A DNA stretch of 64,000 bases, from contig NZ_BMND01000012.1 in the NCBI RefSeq assembly GCF_014646275.1, forward strand, positions 1 through 64,000. The letters run 5' to 3'. The DNA is from Streptomyces kronopolitis (GTDB lineage Bacteria; Actinomycetota; Actinomycetes; Streptomycetales; Streptomycetaceae). How positions within the stretch are numbered: the stretch's first letter is position 1; each line of letters begins with the position of its first letter. Under the pieces are notes generated by a model. That model worked only from the letters and a program-made list of their open reading frames with translations. It did no database searches and was not told where the DNA came from. Positions 1 through 8,696 of this stretch are shown one piece after another. The translations under genes were made by a program, and so were the position numbers.

Positions 1-1
1 C

Positions 2-1675
2 TGCCCGGCCGGGGCCACCGGCCCGCCGTCCGGCCCCGCGCGCCTCGCGGCCACCGGCCGGCTGGGCCGGGTCACCGCGCACACCGCCTGGGCCGATGTG
101 CTGCCGGCGGCGGACGCCGCCGACGAGGCCACCGTGCAGGCCGCCACCGGGATGATGCACGTGCACGGCAGACGCGACGGGGCTCCGCGGGGGCTCGCCG
201 TGGACTACGCCGCCACCTGTGCGTCGGTGCTCTCGGTGCAGGGCCTGCTGGCCGGGCTGCTGGGCCGGGTCCGTGGCGTCAGCGGCGCCGTCGAGCTGCG
301 CACCGGGGCCGACCGGGCCGCGCTGCTGACGCTGTCCCAGTACCTCGCCGCGGCGAACGCGCCAGAGGCGGAGGCCGTGCCGTCCGCCTCCGGCGGCCCG
401 CCGTTCACCGCGTCCTGCGGCACGGCGTTCGAACTGGAGGCGCTGGAGCCCGGCCCGTGGGCACGGTTCTGGCGGGCGCTGGGCGCACCCGAGGACGCGA
501 TACGCAGCGGCTGGCGCCCGTTCCAGTTCCGCTACGCCACCGCCCGCGCACCGCTGCCCACAGCGCTGCGGGAGACCGCGCGGGCCGTCTCCTGGGCGCG
601 GGTGCGGCAGGCCGCCGACGAGGCGGGGGCCGAGGTGTGCGCCCTGCATCCGCCGGCCCACCCGGCATCGCGGGCCGGCGGGCCGTGGACCGTCACACCG
701 CGCGACGAGCCGGGCGGCGCGCCGACTGGCGGCACGCCTCCCCCGGCAGCGCTCCCCCTCGCCGGTCTGACCGTGCTGGAGGCGGGCCGCCGGGTCCAGG
801 CACCGCTCGCCGCCCATCTGCTCGGGCTGCTCGGCGCCGACGTGCTGCGCATCGAACCGCCGGGCGGGGATCCGCTGCGCGGCATGCCGCCCTGCTGTAC
901 GGACGTCTCGGCCCGCTGGCTCGCCCTCAACCGGGGCAAGCGGGCCGTCGAGATCGACATCAAGTCCCGTGCCGGGCAGGAGGAGTTGCGGGAGCTGACC
1001 ACCGGTGCGTCGGTGTTCCTGCACAACTGGGCGCCGGGCAAGGCGGAGCGGTTCGGGCTGGACGCCGAGCGCCTCGCCTCGGTCAACCCGGGCCTGGTGT
1101 ACGCGTACACCAGCGGCTGGGCGGACCGTCCGCCGCCCGGTGCCCCGATGGGCACCGACTTCATGGTGCAGGCCCGGACCGGCGTCGGGGAGGTGGCCCG
1201 CACCGACGGCGAGCCGCCCGCGCCCTCGCTGATGACGCTGCTCGATGTGCTCGGCGGACTGCTCGGCGCGGGGGCGGTGCTGTCCGGTCTGCTGCTGCGC
1301 GAACGCACCGGGTGCGGGGTGCGGGTGGAGTCCTCGCTGCTGGGCGCCGCGGAGCTGCTCACCGCCCCGGCCCTGGACCGTGCCGCGGCCGGTGGAACGC
1401 TGCGCCGCCCGGCCGGCTTCCGCCGTCCGCTGCCGACCGCCGACGGCTGGCTCGCCCCGTCCGACGACGCCGCCCGTGCCGCTGCCGCCGCCTTCCGCGG
1501 GCTGCGGGACGTCCCCGCGGAGCAGGCGGTGGCCGCCCTGCGGGCCCGGGGCCTGACGGCCACCAGCGTCACCACCGATCTGGCCGCGCTGCCGTCCGAC
1601 CCGCGGGTGGCCGCGGCCCTGACCCGCGACGCCCATGGCTCCCTGGCCGTCCCTTCGCCCTGGAGGTTCCTGTGA
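2..1675 (+). CDS. CaiB/BaiF family CoA-transferase, 5' end outside the window
   Basis: The frame is open to the left edge, so the gene starts before the window; an internal GTG at 98 is unlikely to be the true start. Family III CoA-transferases move CoA between carboxylic acids through an aspartyl-CoA intermediate. The C-terminal ~290 residues form a recognisable CaiB domain: LTVLEAGRRVQAPLAAHLLG, GADVLRIEPPGGDP, LNRGKRAVEIDIK, and MGTDFMVQA, whose Asp sits where the catalytic Asp is expected. The N-terminal ~230 residues resemble the second half of another CaiB domain (GMMHVHGRRDGAPRG), so the complete protein may be a tandem two-domain transferase. The stop overlaps the GTG of the acyl-CoA ligase by four bases (GTGA), so the two are probably co-translated and handle the same acyl-CoA. 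The substrate cannot be told. Confidence 0.85.
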   Translation, partial: CPAGATGPPSGPARLAATGRLGRVTAHTAWADVLPAADAADEATVQAATGMMHVHGRRDGAPRGLAVDYAATCASVLSVQGLLAGLLGRVRGVSGAVELRTGADRAALLTLSQYLAAANAPEAEAVPSASGGPPFTASCGTAFELEALEPGPWARFWRALGAPEDAIRSGWRPFQFRYATARAPLPTALRETARAVSWARVRQAADEAGAEVCALHPPAHPASRAGGPWTVTPRDEPGGAPTGGTPPPAALPLAGLTVLEAGRRVQAPLAAHLLGLLGADVLRIEPPGGDPLRGMPPCCTDVSARWLALNRGKRAVEIDIKSRAGQEELRELTTGASVFLHNWAPGKAERFGLDAERLASVNPGLVYAYTSGWADRPPPGAPMGTDFMVQARTGVGEVARTDGEPPAPSLMTLLDVLGGLLGAGAVLSGLLLRERTGCGVRVESSLLGAAELLTAPALDRAAAGGTLRRPAGFRRPLPTADGWLAPSDDAARAAAAAFRGLRDVPAEQAVAALRARGLTATSVTTDLAALPSDPRVAAALTRDAHGSLAVPSPWRFL

Positions 1676-3345
1676 CACCCCGGTTCCACGACCTCGTCCC
1701 GGCTCCGCTGCGCCGCATCTGGGCCGCCGAAGGACACTGCCCCGACCTGGATCTGTACAGCCTGTTCCGGGCCCGGCGGATCGCCCGCCCCGATGACCTC
1801 GCCGTGATCGACGACCGGGGCGGGATCAGTTACGCGGACCTGGACCGCCTGGCACGAGCCCTGGCCGCGGGGCTCGCCCGCACCGGCATCGGCCCGGGTG
1901 ACACGGTGGGCGTCCAACTCCCCAACAGCAGGGAGGCGGTGGCGGCCGATCTGGCCCTTGCCGCGCTGGGCGCCGTCGTCCTGCCGTTCCCCGTCGGGCG
2001 CGGCGGGCGGGAGGCGGCGTCGCTGCTCGGCCGCTCCGGCGCGCGGGCCGTGATCGCCGCCACCGCGCACCGCGGCATCACGCACGCACGGCAGCCGGCC
2101 GCAGTCGGCCAACGAGCCGGATCCGGCGGCGAACTTCCCGCGCTGCACACGGTGATCGCGGCCGGTCCCGGCCCGGCCCCCGAGGGCTGTCTGTCGCTGG
2201 CGGAGCTGCTGGAGACCGAGGCGGACGACTTCCGGCCCGCGCGGCCCGACCCGGACGCGGCCGCCCGCATCCTGGTGTCCTCCGGTTCCGAGGCCGAGCC
2301 CAAGATGGTGGCGTACTCCCACAACGCGCTCGCCGGCGGCCGCGGCAACTCGCTGGCGTCGCTGCTGCGGTCGGGCACTCCCCCGCGCTGCCTGTTCCTG
2401 GTGCCGCTGGCCTCGGCCTTCGGCAGCAGCGGCACGGCGGTGACCCTCGCCCGGCACGGCGGCTGCCTGGTCCTGCTCGACCGGTTCACCCCGGACGCGG
2501 CCCTGGAGGCGATCCGCGCCCACCGGCCCACCCATGTGATGGCCGTGCCCACCATGGTGCGGATGATGCTCGACCGTCCGGCGGCGGAGCACGAACGGCC
2601 CGCCGCCCCCACCGCGTTGGTGCTCGGCGGCTCCGCCCTCGACGCGGCCACCCGCGAGGAGGCCCGGCGGGCCTTCGGCTGCGCCGTCGTCAACCTCTAC
2701 GGTTCCGCCGACGGCGTCCACTGCCACGGCGGGCTGGCCGGTCCCGCCGGGCCGGAGACCGGTCCGGGGATCGTGGTGGGCCGGCCCGACCCCGGTGTCT
2801 GCGAGATCCGGATCGCTCCCCTCCAGGGCGGCGCCGCGGGCGACGCGGGAGAGATCCTGGCCCGCGGCCCGATGACCCCGTTGTGCTACGTCGGCGCGCC
2901 GGAGCTGAACATGCGCTACCGCACGGCCGACGGCTGGGTCCGCACCGGGGATCTCGGGCGCTTCACCGACGACGGCAGCCTGCGGGTGGTCGGCCGCCTC
3001 AAGGACATCGTGATCCGCGGCGGCGCGAACGTCAGCCCCGCCGAGGTCGAGGGCGCGCTCTCCTCCCATCCGGACGTACGGGACGTGCTGTGCGTCGGCG
3101 TCCCGGACCCGCTGATGGGGGAACGCCTCGCGGCCTGCGTCGTTCCCCGCCCCGGCCGGACGCCGGCGCTGGCGGGCCTGTGCGCGCACCTGGACGGGCT
3201 CGGGCTGGAGCGCCGTAAGCACCCGGAGCATCTGCTGCTGCTCACCGGCGTTCTGCCGCTCACCCCGGCAGGCAAGCCCGACCGTGCGGCACTACGGGCC
3301 CGGGCCGCCGAGGCGTTCCCCGCCGACCGGACCCGGGCGGGCTGA
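1672..3345 (+). CDS. AMP-dependent acyl-CoA synthetase/ligase
   Basis: 557-residue ANL-superfamily adenylating enzyme that would activate a carboxylic acid to acyl-AMP and then acyl-CoA. GTG start at 1672 overlaps the preceding stop. Visible motifs: a P-loop-like SSGSEAEPK (around residue 200, replacing the usual TSGTTGxPK), NLYGSADG (around 340, A5-like), RTGDLG (around 423, A7), GRLKDIVIRGGANVSPAEVE (around 440, A8 hinge) and LTPAGKPDR near 530 with the C-terminal catalytic Lys. The degenerate P-loop is unusual but keeps the Ser/Gly-rich character and the final Lys. Coupling with a CoA-transferase suggests a carboxylic-acid activation or degradation module. Another open frame in the same register runs further upstream but overlaps the transferase gene and shows no ligase homology. 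Confidence 0.88.
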   Translation: MTPRFHDLVPAPLRRIWAAEGHCPDLDLYSLFRARRIARPDDLAVIDDRGGISYADLDRLARALAAGLARTGIGPGDTVGVQLPNSREAVAADLALAALGAVVLPFPVGRGGREAASLLGRSGARAVIAATAHRGITHARQPAAVGQRAGSGGELPALHTVIAAGPGPAPEGCLSLAELLETEADDFRPARPDPDAAARILVSSGSEAEPKMVAYSHNALAGGRGNSLASLLRSGTPPRCLFLVPLASAFGSSGTAVTLARHGGCLVLLDRFTPDAALEAIRAHRPTHVMAVPTMVRMMLDRPAAEHERPAAPTALVLGGSALDAATREEARRAFGCAVVNLYGSADGVHCHGGLAGPAGPETGPGIVVGRPDPGVCEIRIAPLQGGAAGDAGEILARGPMTPLCYVGAPELNMRYRTADGWVRTGDLGRFTDDGSLRVVGRLKDIVIRGGANVSPAEVEGALSSHPDVRDVLCVGVPDPLMGERLAACVVPRPGRTPALAGLCAHLDGLGLERRKHPEHLLLLTGVLPLTPAGKPDRAALRARAAEAFPADRTRAG

Positions 3346-3390
3346 CACCCGCACGAGGACGGGTCAGGCGAGGGCGCTTGAAGCAGGAGT

Positions 3391-3438
3391 GGGTGAAGGG
3401 GGCAGGACCGCACCGGACGGTCCTGCCCCCCTTCACCC
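3391..3438. terminator. Strong bidirectional terminator hairpin
   Basis: Arms GTGAAGGGGGCAGGACCG and CGGTCCTGCCCCCCTTCAC pair over about 18-20 bases with one bulged C and a 7-base loop. It lies between the convergent ligase and metal-binding lipoprotein genes and can serve both. No U-tract. Confidence 0.8.
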
Positions 3439-3470
3439 CTCATCCGCTCATCCGCTCATCCGCTCATCCG
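3439..3470. repeat. Four exact tandem copies of CTCATCCG
   Basis: The octamer CTCATCCG occurs four times head to tail at 3439, 3447, 3455 and 3463. The last copy runs into the coding end of the minus-strand lipoprotein gene and supplies its TGA stop. The period of 8 shifts frame, so slippage here would alter the last codons and stop. Confidence 0.85.
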
Positions 3471-4270
3471 CGCGAGAACGCCTTCTCCATCTGTGCGGCG
3501 GCCTTGCGGTACACGCCCAGCAGGTCGAGGTCCTTGCCCGGGTAGTTGGCGATGTTCAGCTGCTCGGCTCCCGAGCCGGGCAGGACGGTGCCGGTCGACA
3601 TGTTCTCGTTCTCCAGCACGTACGCGGGCTTCTTGGCCGTCAGGGAGGACAGCTGGTCTGGGGTGACCGCCTCCGGACCGTACGTGCCGACCACCCGCGC
3701 GCCGGCGAGATCGGCCGCCCAGGTGGTGAACTTCTGCGCCGCCACGACGGGCGGCTTGCCGGCCGGCCGACTCGCCTTGACCTGGCGGCTCAGGGAGTTC
3801 CACCGTGCGGTGAACGTGGCGTTCCACGAGGCGGCTGCCTTCTCGGTGCCGAACTTCCGTCCCAGCTTGGTGACCTGGCCCTTCGTCGTGTCGGGCGCGT
3901 TGTCCAGGTTGAGTTCGATCAGCTTCGCCTTGGAGCCGGCGGCCTCCTTGATGCGTCCCGCGAACGGTTCGAAGGAGGCGTACAGGACGTAGTCGGCGTC
4001 GGCGACCGCCGCCAGGTCGGACGGCTTGAGGTCGTAGTCGGGCGCGTGCCGGACCGACGGCGGGACGAGGGACCGGACGTTCCTGGCCCCGGCCGCCTTC
4101 GCGAGTGCCGCCTCCCAGCTGGAGGTGGCGACGACGACGGGCCCGGACGCCCCCTTCGCGGACGGCCCGTCCTTGCCGGAACCGGTTGTGCAGCCGGTCA
4201 GGCCGGTCAGCAGGAGCACCCCCGCACTCAGTGCGGTGAGGGGGCGGACGACGTGGCGGGCAGGCGCCAT
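3464..4270 (-). CDS. Zn/Mn-type metal ABC transporter substrate-binding lipoprotein
   Basis: 268 residues. An N-terminal signal ends in the lipobox LTGC, so the mature protein is a membrane-anchored lipoprotein. The rest resembles the cluster A-I (ZnuA/TroA/PsaA) metal-binding fold: VVATSSWEAALA, RHAPDYDLKPSD in the place of the usual first-ligand loop, YASFEPFAGRI, and VLENENMS near the C terminus. There is no long His/Asp-rich loop of the kind seen in zinc-specific ZnuA, so the metal is uncertain (Zn, Mn or other). Start: ATG at 4270; the open frame continues upstream but inside the permease gene. It overlaps the permease by 43 bases and forms a three-gene importer with it and the ATPase. 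Confidence 0.82.
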   Translation of the reverse strand: MAPARHVVRPLTALSAGVLLLTGLTGCTTGSGKDGPSAKGASGPVVVATSSWEAALAKAAGARNVRSLVPPSVRHAPDYDLKPSDLAAVADADYVLYASFEPFAGRIKEAAGSKAKLIELNLDNAPDTTKGQVTKLGRKFGTEKAAASWNATFTARWNSLSRQVKASRPAGKPPVVAAQKFTTWAADLAGARVVGTYGPEAVTPDQLSSLTAKKPAYVLENENMSTGTVLPGSGAEQLNIANYPGKDLDLLGVYRKAAAQMEKAFSRG

Positions 4271-5091
4271 GAGCGGGTTCTCCGTTCGGGGAGGAGGTGG
4301 GCGACGAGGGCGACGGCCCCCGCGGCGAGGACGAGTACCGGGCCGGGCGGCAGGTCCCAGGCCAGTGACAGCAGAAATCCGAGGACGTTGACGACGACGC
4401 CGATGCCGACCGCCCACACCGTGATCGACACCAGTGAGCGGCCGAGGCGGCGAGCGGCGAGCGCCGGGAGCAGGGTCAGGGCGTCCACCAGCAGCGCGCC
4501 GGTCAGCCGGATGGCGCCGGCCACTGCGACCGCCACCAGGACCAGCAGCAGCACGGTCAGCCGCTGCACCGCGACCCCGGAGCACTGCGCCAGCTCCCGG
4601 TCGTGCAGCAGCAGGGCCAGGTCGCGGCGGCGCCAGACGAAGAGCGCGGGGACGGCCACCGCCAGCACCCCCAGCACGGCGAGATCGGCCGGGCGCACGG
4701 CCAGGATCGAGCCCCACAGCAGCGCGAAGGCACCGTTGGCGTTGACCCCGGAGAGCGCGAGCAGCAGCAGCGCGACGGCGATGGCCAGGCTCATCAGCAG
4801 CCCCATCGCCCCCGACAGCCCCTCCGCGGTCCGCGCCAGCGGTGCCACTCCCGCGCCGGCCAGCGCGCACGCGACCAGTGCGCACAGCATCGGGTCGAGT
4901 CCCAGCAGTTGTCCCACGGCGATGCCCAGCAGCGCGACGTGCATCATGGCGAAGCGCACCGGCATGATGTCGAGGCCGACGATCACCACTCCGACGATCG
5001 GCAGGCCGAAGGCCGCGAGCAGCAGTCCGCCGCCGGCCCGCTGCACCGGGACCAGTTGCCACAGCTCGGCGATCTGCGCGAGGGCGCTCAT
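4228..5091 (-). CDS. Metal ABC transporter permease (ZnuB/TroC family)
   Basis: 287 residues, almost entirely hydrophobic, with about eight predicted membrane segments, matching the ABC-3 permease family that moves Zn or Mn ions across the membrane. Typical stretches are PVRFAMMHVALLGIAVGQLL and TGALLVDALTLLPALAARRL. ATG at 5091 overlaps the ATPase stop (ATGA), and the 3' end overlaps the substrate-binding lipoprotein gene, so ATPase, permease and lipoprotein form one translationally coupled operon. Confidence 0.88.
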   Translation of the reverse strand: MSALAQIAELWQLVPVQRAGGGLLLAAFGLPIVGVVIVGLDIMPVRFAMMHVALLGIAVGQLLGLDPMLCALVACALAGAGVAPLARTAEGLSGAMGLLMSLAIAVALLLLALSGVNANGAFALLWGSILAVRPADLAVLGVLAVAVPALFVWRRRDLALLLHDRELAQCSGVAVQRLTVLLLVLVAVAVAGAIRLTGALLVDALTLLPALAARRLGRSLVSITVWAVGIGVVVNVLGFLLSLAWDLPPGPVLVLAAGAVALVAHLLPERRTRSWRLPATSSAPSPH

Positions 5092-5786
5092 GACACCTCC
5101 CGCAGACGTCCGGCGGCCATCTCCCAGGTGCGGTCGCAGCGCGCGGCCATCGCCCGGTCGTGGGTGACGACCAGCAGCGTCACCGGCAGCGTGGTGAGGA
5201 CCTCGGCGGCCTCCTCCTGCCCCGCGAAGTCCAGCGCCGCGGTCGGCTCGTCGGCGAGCAGCACCCCGGCCCCGGCGGCGACGCAGCCCACCGCGCGCGC
5301 CAGGTGCATCCGCTGCAACTGGCCGCCGGACAGGCTGCTCAGCGGCCGGTCCGCCATCATCCCGACGCCCAGCCGCCCGGCCGCCTCCGCGGCCTCGGCC
5401 GGGGCCCCGCTGCTCGCCAGCAGCTCACCGGCGAGGAGCGGGAACCGCCCGGCCGCCGGGCGCTGCGGAATCCAGGCGCAGGCCCGCCGGCGCCATGCCC
5501 ACTCGGCGGCGGTGCGGCTGCCCCGCCCGCCGACCAGGATCTGCCCGTCGACCCGGCGGTGCAGACCGAGCACGGCGCGCAACAAGGTGGTCTTCCCGGA
5601 GCCGTTGGTGCCGGTCAGCGCGACTCTTTCACCGGCCGCCACATCGAGATCGACGCCCTGCACCGCTTCCAGGCGGCCGTGCCGGCACACCACGCCGCGC
5701 AGCCGTACCTCCAACCCACTCTGCTCGCTTCCGTGCCGCGCCACAGCGGGCCCCGGCCCCGTCCGCCTCTTCTCGCTCCATTCCAC
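5088..5786 (-). CDS. Metal ABC transporter ATP-binding protein (ZnuC-like)
   Basis: 232-residue ABC ATPase energising the metal importer. Walker A is TGTNGSGKTT, the Q-loop lies in WIPQRP, the signature is LSGGQLQR, Walker B is VLLADEPT and the switch His is VVTHD. First gene of the importer operon. No clear Fur/Zur-like palindrome is visible upstream, unlike the metallophore-like operon at 34.9 kb. The first ~25 residues are poorly conserved, so the true start could be a later codon. Confidence 0.88.
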   Translation of the reverse strand: MEWSEKRRTGPGPAVARHGSEQSGLEVRLRGVVCRHGRLEAVQGVDLDVAAGERVALTGTNGSGKTTLLRAVLGLHRRVDGQILVGGRGSRTAAEWAWRRRACAWIPQRPAAGRFPLLAGELLASSGAPAEAAEAAGRLGVGMMADRPLSSLSGGQLQRMHLARAVGCVAAGAGVLLADEPTAALDFAGQEEAAEVLTTLPVTLLVVTHDRAMAARCDRTWEMAAGRLREVS

Positions 5787-6156
5787 AGCCCACTAGTCGG
5801 ACCGCGGGGCTGCCGGGTTCCCGCCCTCGGGACCCGGGCGCCGCCGCGACGGCCGTCACGGCGCCCCGCCCGGCAGCCCGTCCCGGTGCTCCGCACCCCG
5901 CCCGACCAGGTGATTCGCCCCACATCAGGCCCGGCGAGGCACCTCTGCCCGGGATGGCCACACCATGTTCACCCAGGGGTTCCGCCGGGATTTGCTCCGG
6001 GCCGGGGGCAGTGTGCAACAGTGGGCCGTCCCGGTCGGCCGGGCGCGCGCGTGCGCAGCCGCTGCCGGGATCCCCACACTTCAGAACAGACGGTTCCGGC
6101 CGCGTCCTGCGCGCGTCCGGGCCGAGCCCCTCCCCTACGGCCTTCCCCAGAGAGCG
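5787..6156. other. Divergent intergenic region, 370 bases
   Basis: Separates the minus-strand metal importer from the plus-strand acetyltransferase, so it should hold both promoters. I see no convincing -10/-35 pair, repeat or small gene. An in-frame ATG at 5965 would extend the acetyltransferase by 64 residues, but that extension is Arg/Pro-rich and looks non-coding. Confidence 0.5.
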
Positions 6157-6918
6157 ATGCAGGCAACGACTCTTGTTCCCCCGACCGCGGACCTGTTCAC
6201 CCAGGGCCTGGAACTCCGGACCGGTGCTGCCCTGCTGCGTTTCGGCGCCGCGCGGCAGCACCCGGCCGACCGGATCAGCTGGACCGGCCACGGCGCCGTG
6301 GCCTGGCTCGACGGTGGCCGCGGACACATGTGGAGCGTCGGCGAACCGGACGCCGCCGCCGGGCTCGTCCTGCGCGCCGCGCTGGGCCGTCCCGACCAGG
6401 TGCGGGAGTTCACCGGCCCGCGCGGCACCGAGGCCTTGGCCGGCCGGCTGCTGCCGGTGACCGATGTCGTCGAGTGGATCTTCCGCTGGACGCTGGAGGA
6501 GCCGCCGGTCCAGCGGGCCGAGGAGCGGGTGATCGTCCTCGACGAGTCCCACCACGACGAGCTGCTGGCCTTCCTCAACGTCCACAGCCCGGCCCACTCC
6601 ACCGGCCCGGGTTCCTCCGACGTCAGCGTGTGGGCGGGCATCCGCGACCCCGACGGGCGGCTGGTGGCCTGCGGTGCCATGAGCAGTCTGCCGGACAGCG
6701 GTGCACCGCTGATGGCGTCCGTCGCGACCGACGCCTCACAGCGCGGCCAGGGCCTGGGCGCCGCCCTGACCTCCTGGCTGACCCGCTACGCGGTCCGCCG
6801 GTACGGGTACTGCACGCTGTGGCAGCTCGCCGACAACGCGCCCGCCGAGCGGCTCTACACCCGCCTCGGCTACCGCAACGAGGACCCCTGCGTGTCCGCG
6901 CGGCTCGCCGCGCCCTGA
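6157..6918 (+). CDS. GNAT family N-acetyltransferase
   Basis: 253 residues. The C-terminal half is a GNAT fold: the acetyl-CoA-binding motif A is visible as SQRGQGLGAALTSWL (around residue 190), followed by NAPAERLYTRLGYRNED, a typical motif B and beta-7 end. The N-terminal half (residues 1-120) is a poorly conserved domain found in such two-domain actinobacterial acetyltransferases. Substrate unknown. ATG at 6157 was chosen because conserved-looking sequence begins there. Stand-alone gene. Confidence 0.75.
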   Translation: MQATTLVPPTADLFTQGLELRTGAALLRFGAARQHPADRISWTGHGAVAWLDGGRGHMWSVGEPDAAAGLVLRAALGRPDQVREFTGPRGTEALAGRLLPVTDVVEWIFRWTLEEPPVQRAEERVIVLDESHHDELLAFLNVHSPAHSTGPGSSDVSVWAGIRDPDGRLVACGAMSSLPDSGAPLMASVATDASQRGQGLGAALTSWLTRYAVRRYGYCTLWQLADNAPAERLYTRLGYRNEDPCVSARLAAP

Positions 6919-7127
6919 CCGTCCGGGCCCGGCCTCGGGCCACCGCCTCCCGACTCCCGCCTGCGCCATCTTCGGTGCGCACGGCGGGAGTTGACGGTTT
7001 TCCCTAGATCATCAACGGCGCGGGCGACGCTACGATGCCGTGGACGAGGGCACCGTCGCACCACGGTCACCGCCCACTGGCGCAGGCCTCCGCGACCGGC
7101 CCCGCAGGTGACGAAGGGGAGGGCACA

Positions 7128-8666
7128 GTGGTGATACCGGAGGAGTTCGACTACATCGTGGTCGGTGCGGGGTCGGCGGGCTGCGTGCTGGCCGCGCGGC
7201 TGTCCGAGGATGCGGACCGCACGGTCCTGCTGCTGGAGACCGGGCCCGCGAAGACCCGGGCGGACCTCGCCACACCGCCCGCGTGGCCCGCGCTGCTCGG
7301 CAGCGAGGTCGACCACGCCTACACCACCGTGCCCCAGCACGGCACCGGCGGAGTAGCCCACGCCTACCCGCGGGGCCGCACGCTGGGCGGGTGCAGTGCG
7401 ACCAACGCGATGGTGTTCCTGCGCGGGCACCGCAACGACTTCGACCGCTGGGCCGCCGCCGGGTGCACGGGATGGGACTTCGACGCGCTCCTGCCGTACT
7501 TCCGGCGGATGGAGACGGTCGCCGGCGGAGACCCCGGGTTCCGTGGCGGCAGCGGCCCGATGCGCCCCGCCCCGGCGCAGCCGGAGGTGGCGAACCCGCT
7601 CTCCCAGGTCTTCGTCGACGCCGCCGTCGCGGCCGGCCACCCGGCCACCGACGACTTCAACGGCCGCCACCAGGAAGGCGCGGGCCGGCACGATCTGAGC
7701 ATCGCCGACGGCAGGCGGCAGAGCACCGCGGACGCCTATCTGCACCCGGTCCGCGCCCAGCGGCCGAACCTGACCGTCTCGACCGGCTCCCGCGCACGCC
7801 GGCTGCTGCTCGACGGCGACCGGTGCACGGGAGTGGAGTTCCGCCGGGGAACCGAGACGGTCACCGCGCACGCCCGTGCCGAGGTGATCGTCAGCGCCGG
7901 CAGCGTCGACACCCCGCGGCTGCTCCTGCTGTCCGGCATCGGCCCCGCCGACGAACTGCGCCGCACCGGTGTCGAGGTCCACCACGACCTGCCCGGCGTG
8001 GGACGCAATCTGCACGACCACCCGCTGTGCCCGCTCGTCCACGAGGCGAGCCGCCCGATTCCCGCGGGACGCACCAACCTCTCGGAGTCCTCACTGCTGT
8101 GGCGCAGCGATACCGCGCTGTCCGGGCCCGACATGCAGCTGATGTTCATTCACATCCCCTACCACCCGCCGACGATGCGGGCCCCGGCGAACAGCTTCAC
8201 CCTCGGTCTGGCGACCGTGCCGCAGAGCCGGGGCTCGGTGCGGCTGGCCGGCGCCGATCCGGACACCCCGCCGCTGATCGACCCGAACTACCTCGGTACG
8301 GAGTCGGACGTGCGGCGCATGCTGCACGGCATCGAGGTGGCGCGGGAGATCGCGGCGGCACCTCCGTTCCGGGAGTGGCGCACGCGTGAGGTCCTCCCCG
8401 GCGACGGCGTCACCGAGGAGGGCGAGTTGCGTGCGTACCTGGCGCGGGCCACCGGCACGTACTTCCACCCCGTGGGCAGCTGCGCGATGGGCACCGGCGC
8501 GGAGGCGGTGGTCGCTCCGGATCTCACCGTGCACGGGCTGACGGGCCTGCGGGTGGCGGACGCGTCGGTGATGCCCACGATCGTCTCGGTCAACACGAAC
8601 CCCGCGACGATCATGATCGCGGAGAAGGCCGCCGACCTCATCCGCCGCGCCGCACAGACGAGCTGA
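7128..8666 (+). CDS. GMC family FAD-dependent oxidoreductase (choline-dehydrogenase-like)
   Basis: 512 residues. GMC oxidoreductases oxidise alcohols using bound FAD. Seen here: the dinucleotide-binding motif VVGAGSAG near the N terminus, GGCSATNAMVFLRG (GMC signature 1 area), SAGSVDTPRLLLLSGIGP (signature 2), HPVGSCAMG with the likely catalytic His (around residue 447), and VNTNPATIMIAEKAADLI at the FAD-contacting C terminus. GTG at 7128 is preceded by GAAGGGGA at a good distance. The substrate is not predictable; similar proteins are annotated as choline or alcohol dehydrogenases. It ends 30 bases from a convergent gene. Confidence 0.9.
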   Translation: MVIPEEFDYIVVGAGSAGCVLAARLSEDADRTVLLLETGPAKTRADLATPPAWPALLGSEVDHAYTTVPQHGTGGVAHAYPRGRTLGGCSATNAMVFLRGHRNDFDRWAAAGCTGWDFDALLPYFRRMETVAGGDPGFRGGSGPMRPAPAQPEVANPLSQVFVDAAVAAGHPATDDFNGRHQEGAGRHDLSIADGRRQSTADAYLHPVRAQRPNLTVSTGSRARRLLLDGDRCTGVEFRRGTETVTAHARAEVIVSAGSVDTPRLLLLSGIGPADELRRTGVEVHHDLPGVGRNLHDHPLCPLVHEASRPIPAGRTNLSESSLLWRSDTALSGPDMQLMFIHIPYHPPTMRAPANSFTLGLATVPQSRGSVRLAGADPDTPPLIDPNYLGTESDVRRMLHGIEVAREIAAAPPFREWRTREVLPGDGVTEEGELRAYLARATGTYFHPVGSCAMGTGAEAVVAPDLTVHGLTGLRVADASVMPTIVSVNTNPATIMIAEKAADLIRRAAQTS

Positions 8667-8696
8667 CGGGTCAGCCCCCTCCGGGAAGACCGCCGG

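Noticed and set aside
532..3231. Very long minus-strand open frame opposite the CoA-transferase and ligase
   Set aside because: Arg/Gly/Ala/Pro-rich, no domain, no ribosome-binding site; it mirrors a clearly coding plus-strand pair in high-GC DNA.
5965..6156. N-terminal extension of the acetyltransferase from ATG 5965
   Set aside because: The added 64 residues are Arg/Pro/Ala-rich and do not look like part of a GNAT protein.
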